From: Phoma sp. XZ068
Lineage: Eukaryota > Ascomycota > Dothideomycetes > Pleosporales > Didymellaceae
NCBI GenBank assembly: GCA_004835665.1
Contig: RBKR01000009.1
Coordinates: 1,178,001 to 1,242,000 of the forward strand
Direction: 5' to 3'
Length of the DNA: 64,000 nucleotides
In this document: one piece after another, positions 56,027 through 64,000 of the stretch
Layout of the letters: each line of letters opens with the position of its first letter
Position numbering within the stretch: the stretch's first letter is position 1
The notes under the pieces: model-generated
Told to the model about the DNA's origin: nothing
What the model saw: the letters and a program-made list of their open reading frames with translations, nothing else
Databases searched by the model: none
Translations under genes and position numbers: made by a program

Positions 56027-57786
56027 TCAGATATCCAAATGTTGCCTTATATCATCCCCCAGCCGCCACTCATCGTCCCTGGCTGTCCTCTCCAGCGGCG
56101 TCATCACGTCGTCTTCGTCCCTCTCTCGTTCTCCATCCGTCCCCCCACTCCCCACTGTTTCCTTCCCTAGGCTCCCCGCATTGCTCTTACTCCGCTTCTT
56201 CTTCTTGAACCAGCTCATCTTGCTCTGCGTACTCGCTGCGTCTGCATCGTCGCCTGCGCCCTCAGAAGTCACGGAGGCGGCGTACTCGCTGGGTACGAGC
56301 GTGGGGTCATGGCTCGATGTAGTGGACGTGTTTGAGGAGAGTTTCGTGAGGTGGTTCAAGTCTGGTAACGAGGGATTTAGAGGGTCGGCGCGAGGGGTAG
56401 GCACAGGTGTTGTCTCTGTGCTGGGCGTCGATTCGACGAGTTCGGCGTCGCGGTACCATTTGCGGCGACGTGTGTAGCGGCCCCATCCATCTTGGCCTCT
56501 GCGACCGTCGCGCCACTAGAAAGGTTAGTTAGCGAGCTTGAATGGGAAGATGGGAGAGAAAGTACCTTATTATCGTAGTATATCCAGCCCATCTCTTCCT
56601 TACTGATGGTTTTCGAGAGCTTGCTGTCGGGCTCGCCAACCTCGATCTTCCACTCGCTACCTTGCACCCAACGCCAGCGTGAAGCGCCGCCTTCGACTTC
56701 GGGGAGCTCGAAATGTTCCTTGTCGGGCACAGAGTTCATATGCTCATCCGTCCAGGAGGCCCGTTCATATGCGAGCATCGAAGACGTCCAGCCAATGCCC
56801 AGCCACCGACGTTGGTTCTCGTATATGGAGAAGGTGAAGCGTACTCCTGTAGATTCAGGCCGGCGCTTGGCTGCAAGTGAAGCCGCGACTTCTTGCGTGC
56901 TCTTCTTTCGCGGCGGCAGAGGTGGTGCTTGGGCGCCTTTGGTGGGTGTGTCGCCGAAGTTGAGGCCGGTGACGAAGACGCAGATTCGACGGACGGTGCG
57001 TGAGCGCCAAAGAAGGGTGCGGGTCACGCGTGCAGGGCGAGAGTGCCAGCTTAGAACTACTGTACCAACAGCTAGGACGACGCGCTTCGTAGTGAGGATG
57101 TATAGCGGCGGAAGGGTGAGGGCAATCCAGAGCGGTAGGACAAATAGTATGCGAATGAACAGCACGGTAAGTGCTGGTCGTGTTGTCGCGGAGGTTGCCG
57201 TACGTTGTGTCGAGAGGAAGTCTGTGAGGCGCAGAAACGGGTCCAGTAGTATGTTGCAGCGCGAAGTAAATAGCTTGAGGTCATCCACGATCTCTTCCAG
57301 ACTCTTGTGGTGCTTGATGTTACTGTCTGACTCTGCCCGCTTATGTCCCTTTTGCCCCTTCTCTCCCGTCCATCCTGTTGACGACAGCGGCGAGTATCTG
57401 CGCGCGTACATGCCCAAGATGAGGCTCGACACCACGATGATGGGCCCAGCATATCTCGTTACGGCATCGCCATACATGACTATCGCCCAAAAGCTGGCGA
57501 CCAGTATGAAGCTCTCCCAAGGATCCCCGGTTGTCCATGTCAGCAGCCCAGCTAGCTTGTTCAGAGGTAGCAAAAATGGATGCGAGTATGCGAGCACACG
57601 AGTGACTTGCGGCGGCGTAGCAGCGAGCAGGGGTGACTTCTGGTGCACGAGTATAGCGGAGCGAAGCTTTGTTTGCGGCGTTATCTGCCCTATGTTGGCG
57701 GGCGAGAAGGTGGCATAGGTTGGCGGATTGGGGTCGCCGGAGGGTTGCGGCGACGCATCGTTGGTGGGTTTTGACGGGCTGGACAT
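56027..57786 (-). CDS. Pex23-family peroxin with DysF domain
   Basis: Exons 57786-56566 and 56515-56027, 50-nt intron, 569 aa. The N-terminal half has paired hydrophobic segments (SFILVASFWAIVMYGDAV, GPIIVVSSLILGMY) and another pair around LFIRILFVLPLWIALTLPPL. The DysF region follows: FTFSIYENQRRWLGIGWTSS, ERASWTDEH, EEMGWIYYDNKWRDGRRGQD across the junction, and RYTRRRKWYRDAELVE. The tail is disordered. This is the layout of fungal Pex23/24/28-32 proteins, ER or peroxisomal membrane proteins that set peroxisome number and membrane contacts. Which paralogue this is cannot be told by eye. Confidence 0.91.
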
Positions 57787-58499
57787 ATGCTCTAGCCAAG
57801 GCGTGTCTTTCAGTGTATTAGCATACTGTGTGCAGTGTTGTGTTGGTGTGTGCAGTGTGGTGGAGGTGTATACCTAGTGCTGCCATGCAGTGATTAGCAC
57901 GTACACAACTGCGTCATAGGCACCGGTGGTCGAGGCAGGAGGACGCGTTGCGAACCCAGTTTAAGCGTTGCAAACAGGCCCGGATGTTACTGGAGTATGA
58001 TACAGAGGCCGTACAGGCAGAGGTCACGCAGGCAAAATCAGTGTGCAAGGCTCGCGTGAGGCTTTCAGCATATGATGCGGTCACTGGTAGGCATGGAGGC
58101 TAATGCCGACGGGCATGTGAAAGACCTTGCTCGGTACGCGAGACACACCAAAGCAAACCGGGCCTTAAGCAATATCCTAAGGAACGGAATACTGTCTTAA
58201 GGCCCAGCAGCTATTTACGACTGGAGTGCGCAGTAACAGAGACATTTCGCCAACTGTGCAACCGTCAAAGTGTTGTGGTCCGAAAGGACGGTGCTTTGCG
58301 ATCGGAGTTTGATTGGCTGTTGAGGAAAGAGTCACGTGCAGGAGCGGAAGAGCGCCGAAAGCTCGGAAGGCGGACAGAAATATATTGATCACTCATTCAG
58401 TGTCGGTCGCGTCCATCGAAGGCAAGCCAGCCGCTTCATCCGCTCAGTTGTATTCCACGGTAACCGCCTCCCGGCTAATCCTCTTCGCTCTTCCTCACA
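57787..58499. other. Divergent intergenic region (peroxin / PAM16)
   Basis: Contains an ATTGG (CCAAT box complement) near 58310 and CACGTG near 58333, both within 200 bases of the PAM16 start. No gene is recognised. Confidence 0.5.
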
Positions 58500-58969
58500 A
58501 TGGTGAGTCCTTTCCTCTCCAGCCGTCGTAACACACAGTCAGCTAACATGTACAGGCGCATCGCATAATAACACAAGTCGTCTTTTCTGGCGCACGTATC
58601 ATCGGACGCGCCGTCTCTGAGTCCTACCGTCAGGCCGCCGCCTCGCAGAAGTATGCCGCCGCCAACGCTGGAAGCGGCGGTGGCAGCGCCTTCTCAGCCT
58701 CCAACATCACCATGGACGAGGCCTGCAAGATCCTGAACGTCGGCCCCGGCAAGATGGGCACAATAGAAGCGGAAGCAGTCACCGAGCGATTCAAGCGACT
58801 ATTCGACCTCAACGATCCGAAGAAGGGGGGTAGCTTCTACCTTCAGAGCAAGATCTTAAGGGCAAGAGAACGGATTGAACGAGAGCTGCAGGGGCATCAG
58901 CGTATGGCTGAAAGAGAACAGGAGTTAACAGAAGGGTTCAAGCCGAAGTTCACCAAGGACGACAAATGA
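58500..58969 (+). CDS. PAM16: Mitochondrial import motor subunit Tim16/Pam16
   Basis: Exon 1 is only the ATG (58500-58502); a 53-nt intron with a GCTAAC branch follows, then exon 2 58556-58969; 138 aa. Protein starts MAHRIITQVVFSGARIIGRA and ends in the J-like domain TMDEACKILNV, RFKRLFDLNDPKKGGSFYLQ, SKILRARERIERELQ. As expected for Pam16, the J-domain HPD motif is replaced (here DLN). Pam16 pairs with Pam18 to control Hsp70 in the TIM23 motor on the matrix side of the inner membrane. Length agrees with the family. Confidence 0.95.
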
Positions 58970-59611
58970 GCGCGAGGCAGTTGGGGGTACTGCGCGAGAA
59001 ATTGGGCCCTGGTGAAACCGCAAGGAAGGCTGTTGGACGCATATCTGCGAGCAAAGAAGAACTTGGAAATGCATCAAGATGGCGTTGGTTTATGGGCATA
59101 GCGATCGAAACGAACTTCTCTGGGCATGTTCTTATGGGGGCAGTGGCGCCACCAAGGCAACTTCTTCGAAAAACGTCGAAGAGGAGCGCACGTGTATTCA
59201 CGCGTCTCTCCACTCTCTCAGGCGGCACTGGCGTCTTGTAATCTGTGTCAAAAACTGTAATATTAGGTGCTGTGAGCAGTGTATCATAGTTCGAGAATTA
59301 TTTGCTGTAGAATCCTTGTATTTTTTTGATGAAAAATCAAAACTAGCCACTTCTTGCCTGCAAGAGAATACTTATCATTGAGCAAGAACTCCCTCCGCTG
59401 TTCCTGTCCAGTAGTTGACTGCACCGCAGCAGGTGGAGTGCACAATAGGGTCGCGCCTTTCCCCGTCAACTAGTGGACCAGGGCCCCACCGACATTTTGC
59501 GCGCTTCCTTTCTTCACCTGCAACGTCACCACCATCAATCACGAAACCTCTTACAAACGTCCGCAACAACAAACTAACGCGTCGCCCTACGATCGCGAAC
59601 AGTAAAACGCA
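58970..59611. other. Intergenic between two rightward genes
   Basis: 3' flank of PAM16 and promoter of the TRF4-like gene. Nothing else is recognised. Confidence 0.5.
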
Positions 59612-61671
59612 ATGGGGGACTCGTATCGCCCAGGCGGTGGTGGTGGACGACCGCTTACAGACCGCATGACCTTTACCAGTGGCGGAGGTGACAATTACCG
59701 CCCTGGCGGCACTCAGCAGGGTCGAAGCAACCCCGAGTTCACATTCTCATCAAACCGCGATGGACCACGGTTCCCGCCCGCTGGGCCGGCCAACGCAGGC
59801 CCACCTGCGAGGAGGCGCAACAACCGCGGCGGCGGTCAACACGGCCAGCGTGACTCGAGACGCGGTGATCCGCACGGCTTTCGTGGCAGAGGCGGTGGCC
59901 GAGGAGGCTATCGCAAGCCCGGCGCCCACGAGCGCGCTCTCCTGACAGTCCAAGACCGTGGCAGCCCCGAGCGCACATTGGGTGTCGCCGATGGATCCAA
60001 CAAGTTCATGAACATCGACGAAATGGCCGAAGATGAAGAACAAGGTGAAGACGCCGACAAGGATGGCGAAACGACTTCAGCCGATGCCGATCTGAACGGC
60101 CTTCACAAGGTTGCTCGTACGGCGAATGGACGTGCCGATGGGGATTCTGTACCGAAGTGGAGTAATCCTGAGATATACTCTGCCCTACCTCCGCCCGAGG
60201 AGCTGAGACCCGGCAAGAAGATTGACTTCGTCCAATTGATCCGAAAAGCAAAGAATGAAGCAGCTGAGAAGGCCGACAGTAACAGTGCTGTGGCCGCCAA
60301 CGACGATTTCATCTCTTTTGGGGACGACGACGGCTCTGCAAAGGGCACTGATTTACAGAGCCTCGATGACGACGAACCCAAGACGAATAAGCGGCCACAG
60401 AACGGTGCCTTTGTACAAGGACCGATGAATGATCTTGACTACGTGGATACCGTCGCTCACGATGGACCTCAGAACAAGCGCTCGTATCAAGCTGCTGATC
60501 TGCATGAACAACCACAGCAAAGCAAAGCCAAACGCAAACGAGGAGAGGCCGAGAACGTGCGCGGCATTGTACAGGAATGGCTCGGCACTGCTCGTTGCGA
60601 TACAGCGCCCTGGCTTGATCCACGACACAACTATGCACATCTCGCCAATGATCCGCTGAAGTGGTAAGACGATACACTTGTCTTTATCCTCCTGGTATTT
60701 ACGCTGACAACTATAGGTTACACAACGAGATCCTCGATTTCTACGACTTTGTTGCACCCCAGCCGTATGAGCATGATGTTCGCCATCGACTTGTTCAGCG
60801 AGTACAGCAAGCTTTAGGTACTCAGAGGTTCCCTCAGGATACTGGCCGCATTCTATGCTTCGGTTCGTTCCCCGCTGGACTATACCTGCCTACTGCGGAT
60901 ATGGATCTTGTCTATACCTCTGATAGGTTCTACCAAGGTGGCCCGGCAGCTATGGACTTCACCAACAGGAGCATCGTCAATTCCACATTACGGAAAGCCG
61001 CTAGAAGACTCGAGAATGTACGCATCGCCACGAACGTTCTGTGTATCACCAAAGCCAAGGTTCCTATTATCAAGTTCGTGGATCGTCTGACCAACATAAA
61101 TGTCGACATCTCGTTCGAGAACCTCAGCGGAGTTCAAGCCCAGGCGACGTTCCAACAGTGGAAGCATGATTATCCCGACATGATTTATATGGTCGCTCTA
61201 CTGAAGCAATTTCTTGTCATGCGTGGTATGAACGAAGTCCACACTGGTGGTATCGGAGGCTTCACCATCATTTGTCTCGTTATCAGCTACTTTCAGCATA
61301 GTAAGAAGCCAGAGAACCTTGGCGACTGCTTCCTAGGCTTCCTCAACTACTATGGCAATGAGTTCGACCTTCGGACTCAGCGTATACAGATGCACCCCCC
61401 GGCAATTATTCGAAAGGATGGATACGATGTAGACGGCCGTGAGGAGAGGCCCAATGGCTTATCGATTCAGGATCCGAACCGTCCAGAGAACAACATCTCA
61501 GGAGGATCTCACAAAGCATGGGAAGTGTTCCAAGCTTTTCGCTCGGCACATAGAGTGCTGAAAGATCGTATTGATTCGAGGAGCCCCGGTAGAAGCATTC
61601 TCGAATGCCTCTTGGGCGGCAACTATGAGACGTACATCGTGCAGCGGCGTCACATGCAGACTCTCAAGTAA
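59612..61671 (+). CDS. TRF4/Cid14-type noncanonical poly(A) polymerase
   Basis: Exons 59612-60663 and 60717-61671, 53-nt intron, 668 aa. A Gly/Arg-rich N-terminus (GFRGRGGGRGGYRKPGAHER) is typical of RNA contact. The nucleotidyltransferase core follows: LHNEILDFYDFVAPQPYEHD, ILCFGSFPAGLYLPTADMDL (Gly-Ser and two catalytic Asp), third Asp in NVDISFENLSGVQA, then the PAP-associated part with GGIGGFTIICLVISYFQHS, DCFLGFLNYYGNEFDLRTQ and LSIQDPNRPENNISGGSHKA. TRF4 acts in the nuclear TRAMP complex, adding short A-tails that direct RNA to the exosome. The TAA stop sits inside a consensus donor (CAA|GTAAGT), so a further exon cannot be excluded. Confidence 0.92.
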
Positions 61672-62878
61672 GTTGTATGCATTGGACTGGAAGCACGGTT
61701 ACACTCGCGGTAGTCTCGGGGTCCAAGTACATGGTGAGCTGCAGCTCCGAGCGCAGTGACCGAGTATTCGCTTGTTCCCTGGCTATCTCGGCCCTACTTC
61801 ACACATTGCACACAACTTACTCACCTTGCGACCGACTTTGGGTCATGACTTACGTTGTTGTAGTCCCCACCAGACTCAGGACATTGACTAGTATATCAAT
61901 ACCGCCCAGCACAGCAACGACGCATGCGCTTAAGAGTTTGGGCCTGTTCTGTGGTCACAGCCACACCTGTCCCATCATTCAATATACGCCTATGGACAAG
62001 TCTGAAGAGTGAGAGTACGGAGTTCAGGAGTATATCTTAACGGTAGGGCGTTCATCGGCGTGTGGATTGAGAAGCATACTTGCTTCATACGGTTCACTCA
62101 TCTTCGAACAGGTTAGGGCGGTCATCTTTACGATACCCTGGAGCATTACAGGCGTTACACTGGAGCATTTTACGATGGGTATTACCTACCAAACCCGGTC
62201 CATACCCGAGCTGTTTGTTTGTATCAACAGCAACATAGACGAACGGGCTTGACGAAATTCGACAACACCGCGCTGCCACCAGCCCCCGAGTCAATCAAGT
62301 GACTTGTTACTGTACTCTAGATCTTCATGACATCGAGTTTCAACTTTTCTCCTCTGCTTCTATTCATCTGCTCGCTTCACCAGCAGCTAGATGCTCATTT
62401 CGTGTCTTACTGACTCGTACCCGGTGTGGGCAAGGTATCTTCGAGGGTGCAACTGTCTAGCGGTGGTCATGCAGGTGACTGCTAGATGCGACTCCTCAGA
62501 AATGTCTACAGCAATGGACACCTTTTCTCATTGGTTGCTTTGCTTTACGCAAACGGTCAAGGAAGAAAGGTGGACGAGCATCTGTCTGACAAGTGCAACT
62601 GAATCTTTGAGATTGCTAAATCGCGGCCCCGAAGACATGATGAGCAGTCTCTCCATGTGTTCCGAGCGTCGTGCGCCTTTGGGTTCAGATCGTATGCCGA
62701 ATTATGCTGTCAAGCATACACGATATAAGTGCTTGTGTTGTCCATCATGTAGACACCATCATCGTGCCGTGGACAGGGGTCTCATCGGAATTATCGGGAC
62801 GCCAAGGCGTTCGAATGTCAACACGCGACGTACTTAACCAACAACACAGTTCATGGACACAATACCTCTGCTTCAGCC
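61672..62878. other. Intergenic between two rightward genes
   Basis: 1.2 kb with no convincing coding frame, RNA or repeat; PER1 promoter at its right end. Confidence 0.5.
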
Positions 62879-64000
62879 ATGAGGTTAAACACAAGCTCAG
62901 CATGGCAATCCATTGCCGTACTCCTTTTGTTAGGCGGAGCAGCGCAGGCTTCGTTGGGCGACAGGCTGCCTGACTTTCGGCATTGCTTGGAGGTATGCCG
63001 CAGTATCAGGACAGCTTCCATCCCAACTAACAGCTATTCCAGGTCTGCAGAGAAGCCAATTGCGGCGAGAATCCAACTCCCATACGTACGCCACCGCTTC
63101 ACATTCCTCCAATGTCATCTAACCCCACCAGCCTTCCACCGCCGCATCCTCTTTTGGGACTGTCCCGCTGAGTGCGACTACACCTGCCAACACATCGTCA
63201 CTACGAAGCGCCTCACCCGCGACCCGCCATACATGCAGCCCATATACCAGTTCCACGGCAAATGGCCCTTCTTCCGTTTCATGGGCATGCAAGAGCCGTT
63301 CAGCGTCATCTTCTCGCTGTTCAATTACCTCGCACACGACTGGGGCATGGCACAACTTCGCGACAAGATCCCCGCTTCCTACTCCCTACGCAAATACTAC
63401 CTCTGGTTTGGATATGTCGGTTTGGCGAGCTGGACGTTCAGCATGATCTTCCACACCAGGGACTTCAACATCACTGAAAAGCTGGACTACTGGGCAGCTG
63501 GTGCGAACGTGCTGTATGGGTTATACTACGCGCCAATTAGGGTGTTCCGGCTCGATCGCGACGAGCCAAGGAAACAGAGCGTGTTGAGGCTATGGACGGC
63601 GCTCTGCATACTGCTATACATCATGCACGTCTTATACCTCTCGTTGTGGAGCTGGGACTACACGTACAACATGGCTGCGAACGTTGTGGTTGGCGCTTTG
63701 TCGAATATACTGTGGAGTGGGTTCAGTTACGTGCAGTACAAAAGGATTGGAAGGACATGGGCGGTGCTGCCTGGTATCTGCGTGGCCTGGCTCATCTCAG
63801 CGATGAGCTTGGAGCTCATGGACTTTGCGCCATGGAAGGGCATGGTCGACGCACACAGCCTGTGGCACTTGGGAACAGTGGTGCCTACAGTTTTGTGGTA
63901 CAAGTAAGTCGACTAGCAACGTTCAACTAGTGAGAACGTACTAACAGTCACAGCTTCTTGATCAAGGATGCGCAGGAAGACATAGCAGGTACGCGACTCA
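62879..64000 (+). CDS. PER1: PER1/PGAP3 GPI-remodelling protein (3' end beyond the window)
   Basis: Exons 62879-62992, 63043-63085, 63132-63903 and 63954 onward; introns 50, 46 and 50 nt. A signal peptide (SIAVLLLLGGAAQA) is followed by the Cys-rich lumenal region (DFRHCLEVCREANCGENPTP, FHRRILFWDCPAECDYTCQH) and QFHGKWPFFRFMGMQEPFSV. Seven helices carry the conserved HDW, FHTRDFNITEKLDYW, and near the end AHSLWHLGTVVPTVLWYNFL, with KDAQEDIAG in the last exon seen. Per1/PGAP3 removes the sn-2 acyl chain of GPI anchors in the ER or Golgi; the catalytic His residues of the CREST family are present. Only the last few residues should be missing. Confidence 0.95.

Noticed and set aside
1..64000. 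CRISPR arrays, rRNA genes, complete transposons, viral genes
   Set aside because: No regularly spaced repeats, rRNA-like sequence, transposase or reverse transcriptase motifs were seen on either strand.

Overview
The window is nuclear DNA of a filamentous ascomycete, most likely a Dothideomycete (Pleosporales-like). That placement is inference. It rests on dense genes broken by 44-160 nt GT-AG introns with GCTAAC/GCTGAC-type branch sites, and on fungal-only families: CFEM, Pex23-type DysF peroxin, NCA2, Med17, ISN1, LaeA-like methyltransferase and AsaB-like oxidoreductase. I reconstructed exon structures by hand. In every complete gene the spliced length is a multiple of three. About 28 protein genes and one tRNA are supported; the first gene (NCA2) and the last (PER1/PGAP3) run off the window.

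1-13 kb: partial NCA2 (-), a secreted GPI-anchored CFEM/mucin-like protein (-), then a group that looks like accessory metabolism: an MFS exporter (-), an ATP-grasp ligase of the D-Ala-D-Ala ligase type (+), and one gene that fuses a complete glutathione S-transferase to an AsaB/CmcJ-like oxidoreductase (+) and carries a GC-AG intron. A short unrecognised one-helix membrane protein (-) follows. 13.9-26 kb: BTB-domain protein with a C-terminal Atg8-interacting-like motif (+), Brl1/Brr6 nuclear-envelope protein (-), secreted phytase-like esterase (-), tRNA-Val(AAC) with a 12-nt intron (+), mitochondrial enoyl reductase ETR1 (-) divergent from a short-chain dehydrogenase (+), and 6-phosphofructokinase (-).

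26.8-44 kb: Mediator subunit 17 (-) divergent from ISN1 (+, with micro-exons), a proline-rich protein (+), kinetochore NDC80 (+), a LaeA-like methyltransferase (-) divergent from a pisatin-demethylase-like P450 (+), a one-helix membrane protein (-), and a Myb/SANT-like plus SAP-like nuclear protein (+). 45-64 kb: RNPS1-like SR protein (-), profilin (+), anoctamin (-), mitochondrial GatA/HER2 (+), a 25-residue metallothionein (+), a Pex23-family peroxin (-), PAM16 (+), a TRF4-type poly(A) polymerase (+) and PER1/PGAP3 (+).

Most of the window is conserved housekeeping. The parts most worth following up are the MFS / ATP-grasp / GST-AsaB group with a palindromic element between its genes, and several odd gene structures: start codon alone on exon 1 in two genes, micro-exons, in-frame stopless introns, and a GC-AG intron. 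No CRISPR array, rRNA gene or complete transposon was seen.
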